A DNA stretch of 64,000 nucleotides from Bretschneidera sinensis (GCA_023935145.1 CM043698.1:23135501-23199500), one strand, 5' to 3'. Shown: positions 1-13,010, numbered from the stretch's first letter. Notes: a model not told the origin generated them from the letters alone. A program made the numbers and translations.

Positions 1-3000
1 AATATTCTCCTTCGAGTTCAGGTTCAAAACATTGCCAAGAATTTCACAAACTGTTATTCATTACACTAACCAACAAGGACTTGTAAAAGATGCACATCAG
101 ACGTACATAAGATTGGAAAATTCAAAATCCTCGATTTTTTACACTGCAAACAAAATAGAGCATGAATAGTCTTTCTTACCAAGCCAATCTCATATAGATC
201 AGTAAAACAAGAATAACAAAAATGAATTATTTTGTAAGGGAATGTGCGCCAGAAATGAAGTAGGAGGGAATTGTTATAGTATATGGGTAGTTCAGAAGTA
301 TATGCATGAAGTGTGAATATCACATATAATAAAATAAAAATTCCTTAGTCTTCTTAAGGTACTTTAAGAAATTACCCAAGCTGAAGGAAGGCTCAAAAGC
401 CAAAAGTGAGGCTCAAACATCATCAGCCATTACAAGTTATGCAGACTGTCTGAACACATGCATGTAGGGAGTCATCGATTTTTTTTATAAGTGCGTGTAG
501 GGAGTCATTTGATGGTAGACAGATTAGAAAGAAAAAAGGTGATTTCCAACAATTTTATATGGGTAATTAATGGCTAAATGGTAAAAAGTATGTGTCTTAA
601 AAAGTAACAATGGTACAGTGAAATGGTAATTCTGGTAACAAAATGAGCAATAAGCTGTTCGATTTGTAGCAAGCAAGCTTTGGAGAACTCTCCAAGCTCT
701 AGCAGATAAGACAATTTCCAAGGGAATCTTCTGGGTTAGAGATCTATGAAAAGAATTCTGAGGTGAACAACTATTCACTCCGTTGACCAAAACTAAGCAA
801 AAAAATATATGACGCAACTTCCACCAGTCCATTACATCATTTACCAACCTGTAGCAAATGAGTCCTTCCGTTCATGAAACTCAACCTCCTAATCTTCCAT
901 AATAGTACAAAAAAGAGTCCTAAAGCAGTTCACCTCAGTCTCTCACTAAGTGTTGGCATACCTCAGAAATGATCATTATTTTTCTTTTTCTCTTTTTTTT
1001 TTTGATAAATGGAAATGATCTCATTATCAGGCAGTTAATTCATAACATACGTTTCTTTCAAAAATTCAAGAGCTGATGCATTAATGAAGATGATAGAATA
1101 TAAATGCAATAAAAAATGTCCTCAGAATGCTGCATTATATATATTTAGTACAGTAATTATTATAGAATCAATATATATATATTTTTTATTTTGTTTAGTT
1201 ATTATAGAATCAATACTTGTGAAATTCAACCATATAAGAAGGAAAAAAAATACTCTTTAACACAATTTTAATTTACTGAAAAGAATCCACTATGTTGACT
1301 AAGATGATCAATAATAAATTGTGCTTTCAGTAAATTATTAAATTATTATGTCTGCCATTTTCCAACATTGCTTAAAATAAACTAGATCAAGCATTCCTAT
1401 TAAATTTCAGGTAGGTGTTCTTATTCTAGCCAGCGTGATGTTTCTTGAGCCAAAGTTGTCAGCCAAAAGCTATGTTGATGTATTAAAAAATGACACTAAA
1501 TTTATATTTAATTAATTGTCATAACATACATCAAATACGTGACTTAAAATTAAGTTTTAGAGGGAGGGAATTAAAAAGAGGCGAAAAAAACTCAAAAAAG
1601 TTTTTGAAAATTAGTTTCAAGAGAAAGAATACATCATGAGGCACTTTCGTAGTGAACATATGATAATTTAAGTCTTTGACCCCTAGCTTATCATCAAAGT
1701 GTGACCAGGGTCTATACTAATGCGTGCGAAAGATGAGTTCATAAACCACTAATGAAAAATTAAGCTCTTATGATTAGAGTGTTTTGGTCACACGAGTGCA
1801 CATACAGGATTTTACCATTAGTTAGTATGGGATTAAAGTAGCTGTCCTATATAATAAACTGAGATCAATACATGGCCACAGCATATTAAAATAAAAGGTC
1901 GTGCCATAAACCTGGATTGAATTTTTTTTTGTTAGACAATCCCTTTTTGTGTCCCTTGAGTGGCAAGATTCCAAGAATCAAGACCACACTCATTCCTGAC
2001 TCTTAAACAAGAAGTCTGACTCACTACATGATGTTCAATACAACAAACACCTTTTCCTTTTGTCCAAAGTTGAACCTTCACTTATTTAGTTGGCAATCCC
2101 TATTCTAGAACCATAAATGAAAAAGTCTTGAATTATAGTTACCTAAAAGATACAAGGGACTTCAGCAAAAACAATGAAACCCAGATACATAACATGAATT
2201 TTTAATACAACATATTATGGCCTGATATTGAACCTCAATTTCATAAGCACTTTGGAGATTCTCAAAAACAAAAGTACTGGAACTCCCATAAATGGGTGAA
2301 ATCTACTTAGAATACTCTCGAAACTCTTATAAAAAAAAAAAAATAATACTCTCAAAACTAATATGCACACCACCTAAGAGTTATGTATTTCATTAGATGA
2401 CTTAAACTCAACATTTTCACCATTATACATTTACACCTTGGGAATGACTGAAAATCAGAATACTGTCATGGCACAACTTAGCCAAACCTCCACATATTTT
2501 GTTATTTCTACCAAAATAATTCATCCCTCCACTCCACCCAACTGAAAACTATATCTCAAGAGATATCCTGTAGTGATTGCTCCACATCAAATATACTATC
2601 TTTTCGACTTAAGTTCTTCAACTCGAGAAGTTGCAACCTTCGAACACTCCAAATCAATGAAAATTTTACAGAAAAATAGAATCGAAAAAAAAATAATTCA
2701 TCCCTCTACCCAACTAAAAACTATTCTCAAGAGATATCCCACAGTGATTGCTCCACATAAAAAATATGATCTTTTCGGCTTAAGTTCTTCAACTTGCAAA
2801 GTCACAAACCTTCGGACACTCCAAATCAAAGAAAATTTAAAGAAAAATACAGGAGTTAGACACTTGGACACGTACTCATAATCGATACTTGTACCCGAGT
2901 CCGGGTAACATAGACGGGCAATAACCGCAATTACTATATACCATCAAGTCTAGCACTATCACTAACCTTAATGTGATCTTGTCACTCTAATCAACACAAA

Positions 3001-3652
3001 GCTTCTTCAACTCAAGAGTCAAAACTCATATCTTTACTTAATTAGGCAATGACTTGCAAGAACCGTAGAATTTAACGTCAGTCCATACTTTGTTCTTCAG
3101 TGCTACCAAATAATAAAAGACTAAATCGGAAATTGTTATAACCTCACTATATACACTTGAAGTTCACAATTACACCATTCAACAACAATCAAAAGCAATC
3201 AAAATTACACTAATCATCACCAAAAAATCCTATTGTTTTCAAGTTTTTTACTCTTCTTTAAATGGAAAAAACTTATTAAACTTAGAAGAGATCATAAAAG
3301 TTCAAACTTTTAGATTTCAAAATAGTCCCAAAGAAGTCAAAATACAACTACCCATCACTGGAAAACCCCTTTCTTATCACTACCCACCACGAAATCCAAC
3401 TCAAAACACTAAATTCACAAATTAAAAGTGGAATTTCTACACTAATTAGCACAATTCACAACTCAAAGCCCTACTTCTCTCTCTCTACAAACTACCTAAA
3501 ATATCAATAATGACGAATTAAAAAAAAATACAAAGACTACAATGCTGAAGAAAACTGAAACGAACCCAAAAGCCTTTCACATTCAAAGGCCTAAATTGAT
3601 AATTCAAAAAGAACAAAACAAGAAAGAACTGATATTTAGAGAGTAAACTCAC
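1..3652 (-). other. Intron 1 of the EMSY-LIKE-type gene, running off the left edge
   Basis: This 3.65-kb AT-rich stretch follows the donor at 3652-3651. It holds short homopolymers and AT runs (for example 1131-1185) and a direct duplication at 2513-2855. I found no convincing exon on either strand. The small ORFs at 66-323 and 524-847 have neither recognisable domains nor plausible composition. A very long first intron is an inference from failing to find exon 2. Confidence 0.4.
2513..2855. repeat. Tandem direct duplication, about 175 bp x 2
   Basis: Copy 1 starts at about 2513 (AAAATAATTCATCCCTC) and copy 2 at about 2690 with the same words. Both continue through AAGAGATATCC, GTGATTGCTCCACAT, CTTTTCG(A/G)CTTAAGTTCTTCAA and ACACTCCAAATCAA. 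The copies differ by scattered substitutions and small indels, so this is an old tandem duplication inside the intron. The 102-residue plus-strand ORF over it is a by-product. Confidence 0.8.
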
Positions 3653-3680
3653 CACTGCTATCATATGGCTCGTAATCCAT
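3653..3680 (-). CDS. Probable first coding exon of an EMSY-LIKE (EML) gene, partial
   Basis: On the minus strand an ATG at 3680 opens the nine codons MDYEPYDSS and is followed directly by a strong donor (G|GTGAGT, GT at 3652-3651), giving a 28-nt phase-1 exon. From memory, EMSY-LIKE 3 type proteins of dicots start with MDY, a few residues, then DSSGTDDDLPP, so the fit is good, including the Gly that would be completed by the next exon. EML proteins are nuclear chromatin readers with an ENT domain and a Tudor/Agenet-like domain. No second exon could be found between 1 and 3652, so the rest should lie beyond the left edge. The DNA upstream (3681 to about 4000) would be 5'UTR and promoter. The exon is short, so the identity is plausible but not proven. 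Confidence 0.5.
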
Positions 3681-5195
3681 AGCCAGCTTGAGATCCAGAA
3701 AATGGCACTCCTTTAGAGTCAAAAACGACACCCCCGGTAGGGAAAACCCCTAAATTTTCACGGCTGATTTAACCGGAGAAGACTTGACTCAGTGCAATTT
3801 GCGCATAAAAAGAAACAAAAACGACACCGTTTTCCACATCAACTCCGGACGGTGGTCTCTTTGGCACGAATTCGATGAATTTTGCGAATTTCTGCAGTGA
3901 ACAGATTTTCTCTTTAGCTGAACTTGGAGTTCCCCAGTGCGAAGAGAGTGGAATAAAATACAAAAATAAAAACAGAAAATAAAAGAAAGAAAAATACAAG
4001 TACAGCCCTCTATTTGATATTAATTGCAAATCAGTCTCAAGTTTTTGAAACACAATATTCTACCTAAAATTTCAATTAATATAATAGTTAAATCCAAACT
4101 TTTAATTAATGCAGGAGCAATTACAAAATAACTCGAGTAAATTTTAAAGAAAATTAATAGTGATTTTTTATTTAATAACCGCCTAACATAAGATTTGTAT
4201 TGTTGTATTGAGATATAAGTTGCATGTTACATACACTACTTAATAGATATTAAAGATTTTTTAGTCTACTTTAAAGCCAATTTTAAGTAGAGTTCATTTT
4301 TTAAAATTTGTCAAAAAAATTAATTAAATCACTTATTAATTAATGCTTTAATTGTTATTTAATAAAATTTAATAAGGTTTGATTCAATTTTAATAAGATT
4401 TTTACAAATTTTAAAAAATATGTTCCAATTTAAAATGATTTTAAGCTATACGCAAACATAGCCATTAATTTAAGAATGTTTGTATTTTTTTATTTTTCTG
4501 TTAAATTTTTTACCATGAAAATGAATTTTTTGTCATTGAATATTTTGAAATTAAGTTGTAATTACCATCAAACTTGAGGGATGTGATTGTATTTTACTTT
4601 TTTAAGAGTAAATTTCATTTTTTATCATTCAATTTTGGCCTACATTCTATTTGGGTTTTTTGAAGTTTAAATCGTCCTAACTGAGTCTTTAACGTTTAAT
4701 ATTGACATAATTTAATCATTTTGTCGAGATAACGTTAGATTTGAACTTGACAATGTTATTAATTATCAGAATAGATTGAGATTTAATTGTTTTAAACTTG
4801 ATAAAAAAAACTTGAAAACTTAAATTTTAATGAAAACTTGGGAGAATGACTCAATTGAGTTAATATTAAACATTAAAAATTAATTAAAAGGATTTAAACT
4901 TCAATGATCCAAATAGGATGCAGTTTAAAATTGAAGGATGAAAAATTAAATTTACTCTTTTCTAATAATCCCTTATGTTTCTTGATATTTTGTAAAAATT
5001 TACCCTTATATCATAATTTTTAAGTCAACGGATTTTCTTTTCTTTTATTTTTACTCAATTGAGCTAATAGAACATAATTTTCTTTTCTTTTCTTTTTGCC
5101 AGTAGCATTACAACATAATATATATTCAGTCTTTGAAATTTATATAACCTACAATATTCTAGCTACTCAAATCCGGAAACCATGCATTTTGCGTT
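3681..5195. other. Intergenic DNA, upstream of the EML-type exon
   Basis: The part next to 3681 is less AT-rich and would carry the promoter and 5'UTR of the minus-strand gene; the rest is AT-rich spacer. Apart from the fold-back element at 4602-4962 I see nothing gene-like. The 94-residue minus-strand ORF at 3769-4053 is low-complexity (Phe, Leu and Tyr runs) and is not accepted. Confidence 0.5.
4602..4962. mobile_element. MITE-like fold-back element, about 360 bp
   Basis: The left end (AAGAGTAAATTTCATTTTTT, then CATTCAATTTT) reappears as the reverse complement at the right end (4900-4962, ending in AAATTTACTCTTTT). The arms stay complementary for at least 70 bp with about one mismatch in five, and inner segments pair as well (TTTAATATTGA near 4690, TTAATATTAAA near 4860). 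It has no coding capacity. Target-site duplication and superfamily could not be determined. Confidence 0.65.
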
Positions 5196-5690
5196 TGTTG
5201 AGCTATATATACCAATTGTTGATTTTGGTAATTGAGCTTTGATACCAAATTGTTGGGTAAAATAGAAACACATGGTGAACAAGTAACAAATTGTATTACA
5301 AACTAAAAATAATGACCAATTTATTACACACTTATAATGAGTTGCCACACACACTGTACTAACATTTTTTTGCCTTCCTGCCACAAGAACTCACCACACC
5401 TCACACACTTTATTCAAGTTCCTCTTTACTTGAACTCAACCTTATTTTGCACACACAACACTTCTTTTGTTTTTGTACACCTACAACTGGAGCACAAATC
5501 TCCTATTATAGAGAAACTAACCTATGTGAACATTTAACGGCCTACCTTAACTTTAGCTCACGTGAGCAAATAAAGTCTAGAAAATTTACTCAAGTTGGCT
5601 GCCGAAAATGTGGACTTTTAACCAAGAAAACTTATGTTGATGGCCATGTGAAAGACGAGTTTTTGTTGACTCTAGAACTCCCACTCAACA
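5196..5690 (-). repeat. Downstream LTR of the copia element, 495 bp
   Basis: It begins TGTTGAGC and ends ACTCAACA, so it has TG...CA termini. It shares long stretches with 9834-10128 and 12840-13010, such as GACCAATTTATTACACACTT, TCACACACTTTATTCAAGT and CCTTAACTTTAGCTCA. A purine-rich tract on the minus strand (AAAGTCACAGAGTCTT) abuts it at about 5691-5706, where a polypurine tract belongs. Confidence 0.8.
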
Positions 5691-5699
5691 AAGACTCTG

Positions 5700-8600
5700 T
5701 GACTTTGATCTTGTAGTCATACCAAGCTGTTTTCGAAATTCTGTAAATTTTTCATTGTTGAGTCCTTTAGTAAAAACGTCTACCACTTGGTTATGTCTCA
5801 TTGTAACACCTTTTCTCATAATAAGTGATATTGTACTTCCACGTACTTAGTTTTAGTATGGAACACAAGATTTTTTGCTAAGCATATTGTCTACTGATTA
5901 TCGCAACTTAGCGGCAATGCATAATCTGCTAGTTGATGAAGATCCTTCATAAGTTGTATTAACCAAATACTTTTTTGAGCTGCCATGGTTATTGCTTTGT
6001 ATTCTACTTCAGTGGTTGACAATGAAATTTTGGTTGTCTTTTGTTGTACCAAGAGATTGCTCTTGAACCAAGACTAAACACATAACTGGTAGTTTAACGT
6101 CGTGTGTCATAGTCACTAGCGTAGTTAGTGTCACTATAACCAACTACCATGCAAGTCTATCCTTTCTTGTAAAATAAGCTAAAATCATTTATCCCTTTTA
6201 CATACCTCAATATTCACTAAACTGCTTCTAATTGTGGCTTATTTGGATTTTACATGAACCTACTAGCAACTCTAATTGCATATGCAATGTCTGGTCGTGT
6301 TAGTGTTAAATAAATCAAATTTCCCATGCGTTGTTAGTACATAATTGGTTCTTCCAAATATTTTCTTTCTGTCGCATGAAGCTTAGTACTAACCTCCATC
6401 GTGATAGAACTAGGCTTGCGATCAACCATCCCATATTTTTGTAAAAGATCTTTTGCATATTTTTGTTGACATAAGAATAAGAATTTCTTCATGCGTTCTG
6501 TTTCAAGTTCAAGAAAATGTTTGAGTTCGCCAAGCTCTTTCATTTGGAAACGAATTGCTAAGGTTTCCCTTATTTGGCGTATTTCCTTTTCATATCTTTT
6601 GTGATGATCAAATCATCCATATAAACCAATATAATAGCCAACTTGCTATTTTAGTCTTCATGAATAAGCTTGAGTCTGTTGGTGCCACCGAGTAACCACA
6701 TTGAATTAAAAATTCAGTTATTTTACTATATCATGCCCTTGAAGCTTGCTTCAATCCATGCAAGACCTTTCTCAACTTGCAAACATATTATGTGTGGGTT
6801 TTACTCTCAAACTCTTGTGGCTGCTTTATATATAGTTCACAATCTAACTCTCTATGTAGAAAAGCATTATTCACATTCATCTGTCATAGTTTCCATGACT
6901 TACTATTGCAGTGCTAATAAGACACATACAAATGCTATTTTTGCTAGTAGACTAAATGTCTCATCATAGTTTAGTCCATACTGTTGTGAGAATCTTTGAG
7001 CCACCAATCGAGCCTTATACCTTTCAACCAATCCATCTAGACGATTTTTCACCTTGTAAACCCATTTACAAGATAATTCATTGGCTTGAGAAACTTATTC
7101 ATATTTTCTTTGGTCGATCACATGTTCTTCCTTCGTCATTGCTATATTTGCGTATTTAGGATTTGGTTTTCTTTGTTGGGTTGATTTTCGAAGCCAAGGT
7201 TGCGACGAGTCTTCTTTTCTAATTTCTTTTTGTTGACTTGGTCGAGCTTCTTCTTGTGTTTTACAATATATATACTAGTTCGCTAGGACTTGTTTCTCAT
7301 TTTGGTATAGGTTTATCAACAACTTCTGAACTTGTTGGTGCTTTTCGGCCTGTTCTTTCAACTTTTCTTGCAACTTATCTTCTATATCTTTAGAATCAAG
7401 CAATGTCACTTTCTTTAATGACTACCAAGATAATGCCTCATCAAACAAAACATTTATGAACACATAGCATTTGCAAGTTGTAGGGTCACAACATCTCCAC
7501 CCTTTTATTTTTCTATCGTGGCCAACGAAGATACATCTAACTGTTTTCTTATCAAATTTCTGTCTCAGATGATCGAGCACAAACACATAGCATACACAAT
7601 CAAAAAGTCGAAAATGGCTTACTGTGGGCTTCATATTTCATAATATTTCGAAAGGAGAAATGAACTCTACCCAAAATCTGTAAAGCACGTTTTTCACATG
7701 CAACATGCTTCTACACACCTTAGCAAGATGTCTGTTCTTCCACTTTGCAACTCCATTCTATTGTGGAGTTAAAGGATAAGTCTCATCATATCTTGCACTT
7801 TTGAAGATACTCTGAAAATTTTCGTATGTAAACTCTCCCCCATTGTCCATGTGTACACACCAAATTTTTCTTACATGCTCACTCTCAATAGTTTCTTTAA
7901 ATTCTCTAAACCTTTTCAAAGTGTTTGACTTTTCTTTTATAAAGTACACCAGACATACCTAGAATAGTCATCAATGAAAGTCACCATGTATTTCATGTTA
8001 GAGATTGATACTTACTTCATAGGTCCAAATACGCCTTAATAAACAAGCTCTAGCGGTTCTTTAGCTCTTAACTTGGATTCTTCATATGGTAGCTGATGTG
8101 TTTTCCCATGTTAACATCCGACACATATAATATCATCTCATATCTCAAATTGAGGGAGACCCTTAAAAATTGATCTGTTCATCATCACCTTCAATTTATG
8201 ATAGCTTACATGACCTTGACGTGCATGCCAAAGATCTACCATCTTATTTTTTCCAGTCTTTTCTATGTAGGCTGATTCTTTTGACATTATGTAGATAGAC
8301 TCAAACTTTCTTCCCTTTAGAAGTAGCTCGCCAATTTTCTTCAACTTTTCATACACCTTGACATCATTGGGGCCAAACACCACAAAATTTCCTAGGGCTC
8401 TCAGTTAAGATACTGACAATAATTTTTTCTTCATCCCAAGCACATGGAAAACATCTTTCAATTGCATCTGACTGGGATTGAAATGTGGAGTGTTACCGTC
8501 TTACCAATATGAGTAATTAGCAATTGTGATTTGTTAGCAGTCACGACAACTCATCTTCTTGTGTACTTAGACATGCCACAATCTTTTTCTTGTATAGTCA

Positions 8601-9627
8601 TATGGTTTGAATATCTCGAGTCAACTATCCAGTCCTCATCATAATTTATTACACAAGCTTAGGAGTAGATACTGTGAGTGCTGCATACTCTGCTACTTTG
8701 CTTGAACATGAACTATCTATTATTTTTTCAATAGGTTCAACCCAAGAGAAATAGGCTTATGCATCCCACTCATCTTCAACTTTTTTCTAGTTACTAGTGT
8801 TGGATATTGTTGCATTCTCTTTGGTTGTTTTCTTGTTGAATCAATAGTCACACACATAATGACCTATTTTCCCGCAATTGAAACATTAATCATTATGCTG
8901 TTCAAGGTTTCTAAAATATTGCTTAAATCATTGTTGAGCTCTTTCTTTGTGAGCTATTCCATTTGTCTTCTTTACATCACGACCACGTGGACAACCTCTT
9001 CTTTTATTAATAAAGAGCACCTCTTCTTCATCTTTCAATGAGACTCCAGCCATTTGTTTTACTAGAGTCTTCTGACTTGCTAATAAATTCTCCAAGTCCT
9101 CCAAGAATGGTTGAACATGCCAACCTTGCACTGATGTGATGAATTCTTTGTATTCGGGTCGCAACCCGTGAATAATAATTCTTCTGGTTTGTTCTTCAGA
9201 AATATTAAACACAGGTTATAGTTCTGAAATTTCGCGGCACACCGACTTTACTTTTGTAGAGTACTAATTAATTGTCATATCATGTTGTGTCATAGACATC
9301 AACTCATTCTCTAGTAATTGTAGCCTTGTATCATTTTTTTTTAGAATTTTGTAGCAAAAATATCCCACGCAGCTTTTGGTGTAGTGGTGTGCCTGATGTA
9401 CTAGTATATCCTTCTATATTATGGACTTTATCGTGAACATGGATTTTCTAGCCTTTACTTTCCATTTTCTCAGTGTGGCAGCATCCTCCGATGGTGCAAT
9501 TTCATTCCCACCAACGACATCCCAAAGGTCTTGTCCCCTACAAGTATGACTCCATGCAAGATCTCCGTATGCTAAAATTTTGATTATTTAGCTTCTTGAT
9601 TTTACCAACAGTGCTAAGCTCTGCCAT
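5700..9627 (-). pseudogene. Copia gag-pol remnant
   Basis: Fragments in several frames line up with a copia polyprotein. The gag start is near 9627, and a gag domain piece lies at 8928-9212. A CCHC zinc knuckle (C-x2-C-x4-H-x4-C) is encoded at about 8850-8895. The protease site near 8625 reads DSR where DSG is expected. A pre-integrase LWHxRxGH motif sits at about 8215-8260, and the integrase DNGGEFT motif at about 7830-7850. A C-terminal integrase block with the IFVGH motif is at 7422-7634. RT pieces are at 6300-7180 and RNase H traces at 5990-6180. Stops and frameshifts separate all of these, so the polyprotein cannot be made. Confidence 0.85.
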
Positions 9628-9833
9628 CGTGACTTGATGTGATCGTTTTGCACTCCATTAAGTAAGCTTGGTCCTATACCTCAAGCTTCACAGTCCTAGA
9701 CTATGCACGAGCATAAATTCTTCTTGCACCACTTCAAGTGGTGACACACTTTGAGAATATGGTCCCTGACGACCTCGCTCTGATAGAAATCCCAAAGACA
9801 AATGGTCCTTGACCGTCCCGCTCTTATACTAAT

Positions 9834-10128
9834 TGTTGAGTTTATTAGTTGAGCTCTATACCAATTGTTGATTTTGGTAGTTGAGCTTTGATACTAAGTT
9901 GTTTGGTAAAGTTGAAATACATGGTAGACAAATAACAAGTTGTATTACAAACTAAATATAATGACCAATTTATTACACACTTGTAATGTGTTGCCACAAA
10001 CACTAAACTCTCACATTATACTAACACTTTTTTTGTCTTTCTACCACAAGAACTCATCACACCTCACACACTTTATTCAAGTCTCTCTTTGCTTGAACTC
10101 AAGTTTATTTTGCACACTAATAACTTCT
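9834..10128 (-). repeat. Upstream LTR of the copia element, first part
   Basis: It matches 5196-5470 of the downstream LTR and stops abruptly at CACACTAATAACTTCT, where the nested element begins. The matching remainder resumes at about 12840 with CTTCCTGTGTTTTTGCAC. Confidence 0.75.
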
Positions 10129-12839
10129 TGTTGTAGGATTTTTACCATACCAAGTGGAAGTGAATTAATTTGATATTCAATCAAATCACCACACCCACCA
10201 ATTTAATGGAAATAAAATAAACAGAGATAAAATATTAAGAGTGGACACACAAGATTTATGTGGTTTGTCAAAAACCTATCTACATCTACAAAGAGAGTAA
10301 ACCCATTCTTTACTATGAGATAAATAAAAGAAAATTAACATTGAGTTTTTGTTCTCAAAACCCAATCCCATGAACCCTTATACACCATCTCTTAACCCAA
10401 AGAACACTCCCTCATTTGTTACATGTGTTTTTCACTTATACTTTCAATATAGATCCATTGAGAATACGAGCTAACACACACCACAAGCACATAGTCCTTC
10501 ATAAGAGGAGGAGCCTCTAGCTCTCTCTCCCCCTTTGGTTGTTCTTTTGCTTGCTTTTTTTTTACCGCCCGTGTACAAATGGGTATTTATTGGTGAAAGT
10601 TGCCGAGAAAAAAAATCCTCTACACATTTTACCCTTATTTTATTTCTTTCTTCCCTTTCTTTTTATTTCTCTAATATTTTTTCCTCCTCTCATTTTCTTT
10701 TTCATTTTCTTCTCTCTTTTGTCTGCCATTTGCTTTCCATTGAAAGCAAATTTATCCCAACAAATCTCCACTTTTGCGAGTATTCAAACCACCTTGAAGA
10801 TTTGTTGCACCTCAACTTGCTTGCTTATGTCGTAAATAAACATTTAAGGACCATTGGTTTTCAACTCCACCAGCTATACTCAACCTGAATCAGCAACCGG
10901 TCCTAACTCTACCTGATTTGAAAATCTCAGCCAATGCACATCTGTAGCTGCACCTGTCCGGGTCAGAAACCATCTTCACATCAATTTATTGTAGTTGATC
11001 CACGATCCATTGAACACGTTCAAGCATTCCATGAGATTCTTGTCTTCCACCATCTCCAGCCAATGTCATTTCATATGCAACTTGATGGTAAAACTTTTGG
11101 CCAAATAGAGTTTTTCCAACTCTTCCTAGATGTTGAAAATTCATCCATAACATTACTGATAATGTTATGAGCAATACAGAGTCGAATCGCACCTCGATTC
11201 CAACTCCTCTCACTCACTTTCCTTCATCTTTCTGGCTTACCCTATTTTCTCTTCAACGCTTTTGTCAAGCCCCGTTGAACACGGATGTCCCTCACCCTTC
11301 ATTGCCAAAGAGTGAAAATATCTTTTCTGTTAAATTTATCAACAACAGAATATTGATTGATATTCACCGTTATGGTGTATGTTCAAAATTTGAATCTCGA
11401 ACTTTGTAGCTTTGATATCATTTGTTGAGTTTTTTTATCTTTCTCATCACTTGTTGAGTTTTTTTTTTCTCTCTCCATAAAAATCTCATCTACCAGCTAT
11501 GATACCACTTGGTTGGTATTTTTACTAGACAACGGGAAACCGAATTAATTTAAGATTGTAAACATAGAAATTTACAGATTCGATGAATTGTTGTATTGTG
11601 GAGTCGCCAACGTACTAACTCATAAGATCCATAAAATAGCTTTCGAATTTGATTGGTGATAAACTATTATTGAGTGGAGATTCTGGATAAGAAATGAAGA
11701 ATATGCTTTTGAATTGACAATTTGAGTGAGACTAAAATGTAAAAGTATTTTTATATTTTGGCGTAAAAATATAAAAGAAAATAAGTAAAAAACTTCGAAA
11801 AATAAATGAGACAAATGTTTACGTGGTTCGACTTATAAAATCTACTCCACGAGAGCAATATATAAATTCTTCACTATAAATAAGAGCTTACAAAGCCGTG
11901 TACATAGCAATTCTCTTATGTTTTTGTATTGCTTTTTCTGTAAGTCATTTTCTCTCTTGAAGGTTTGTAAGGAATAAGTGACGTTAAATAAATTTTCTGA
12001 ATTTGGCTTTCACAAATTTAATAGAGAAAAATACAATTGAAGAATTCTCTAGTTTGTTGCTCGCTCCCTCTTTAGCCTTGCGTTGACTTCTCTCCCTTCA
12101 AAAACAAGAGACTCAAAGTCTCTAATAAGCTCGGTACCAAGGGTGAAGGAATCTCCCTTTTAATTTTTAATATTTATTATCACCAGCTTCAATGTCGCCC
12201 GACTTGCAAAATAATTCTGGCATGGCCGTCCCACTTGTTTTGCTATTAGACAAAGATCATAATAGAAGTACTTTACAATTTGGTCTGATGAGGGCGTAGC
12301 CATTAAAAAAGAAATAAATCTGCCAATTTATCTTTTGGCACATGATTGTGCCTCCTCCATGTTTCCTTCAATGTGAGGTGGAATAAAAAAAACAAGTACA
12401 TTTAACAAAGACGAAGTGAAAAAATATTGGGTGATTGTTCATTTTTCATATTTGCATATATTCAATCTGAACGATTCAAAACTTGTCAATCACACAAATA
12501 ATAAATAAAAAAAAATAATAAAACATTATATACTCAGGTTCATCTCAGAATAGAGTTATGTCTTGTCAGAAGTTTCACTATAATCAAATTCTCAAATCTC
12601 TCGTTACAATGAGCACTCTGTACATAAAGAGTGGTTATAAGTAACTTATGATGTCTTAATTAAGATTTCTGTTCTGCTGCAAAAGCACGGTTATTCATGA
12701 GTTCAAATTCAAACCGTCAAGCCAAAAACCAGACTCAAAACGTGTACAACAGGATTCTGTGGTCGTCAAAATTTTTTATAAATCTAAACCCATAAAGTAT
12801 ACACTAACTTTAACACAATCAAATCACTGGCACACAACA
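10129..12839 (-). mobile_element. Non-autonomous LTR element (TRIM/LARD-like) nested in the copia LTR
   Basis: The left LTR spans 10129-10762 (TGTTGTAGG...TATCCCAACA). It is followed at once by AATCTCCACTTTT, the complement of a plant copia polypurine tract. A PBS-like word (complement of TGGTATCATAGC; 11 of 12 match TGGTATCAGAGC) lies at 11496-11507, and the second LTR starts at about 11510. Both LTRs carry a related block (ATGTGGTTTGTCAAAAAC against ACGTGGTTCGACTTATAAAA). The roughly 730-bp interior has no recognisable gag or pol. CTTCT (10124-10128) and CTTCC (12840-12844) could be the 5-bp target duplication. The right LTR is badly diverged, so its exact end is uncertain. Confidence 0.6.
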
Positions 12840-13010
12840 CTTCCTGTGTTTTTGCACAAATATAACTAGGGCACAAATCTCTTTTATACAGATGAGCTAC
12901 CTTAACTTTAGCTCATATTAACAAATTTAAAGTAAAGAAAATTTACTCGAGTAAACTGCCAAAGAAATTAAACAAACAGCGAAAATACGAGTCTTTGTTG
13001 ACCTACCTAA
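12840..13010 (-). repeat. Upstream LTR of the copia element, second part
   Basis: It continues the LTR interrupted at 10128: GGGCACAAATCTC, CCTTAACTTTAGCTCAT, GAAAATTTACTCGAGT and ACGAGTCTTTGTTGAC match 5490-5672 in the same order. Similarity fades at about 13000-13010. Confidence 0.7.

Larger units (their letters stand above)
5196..13010 (-). mobile_element. Degenerate Ty1/copia LTR retrotransposon with a nested insertion
   Basis: Two related LTRs flank a decayed gag-pol: the downstream LTR at 5196-5690 (starts TGTTGAGC, ends CTCAACA), and the upstream LTR beginning at 9834 (TGTTGAG) and resuming near 12840. A PBS-like word complementary to initiator Met-tRNA lies just inside the upstream LTR at about 9822-9833, read on the minus strand. 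The order on the minus strand is gag, zinc knuckle, protease, GAG-pre-integrase, integrase, RT, RNase H, which is the Ty1/copia order. The LTRs differ by many substitutions and indels and the coding region is full of stops, so the insertion is old. The far right LTR end, near 13010, is eroded and no clean target duplication is visible. Confidence 0.85.

Noticed and set aside
66..847. Two minus-strand ORFs at the left edge
   Set aside because: No family resemblance; they do not match EMSY-LIKE exons and lack splice context.
10535..10888. Overlapping Phe/Leu-rich ORFs
   Set aside because: They are translations of pyrimidine-rich LTR and PPT sequence in the nested element.
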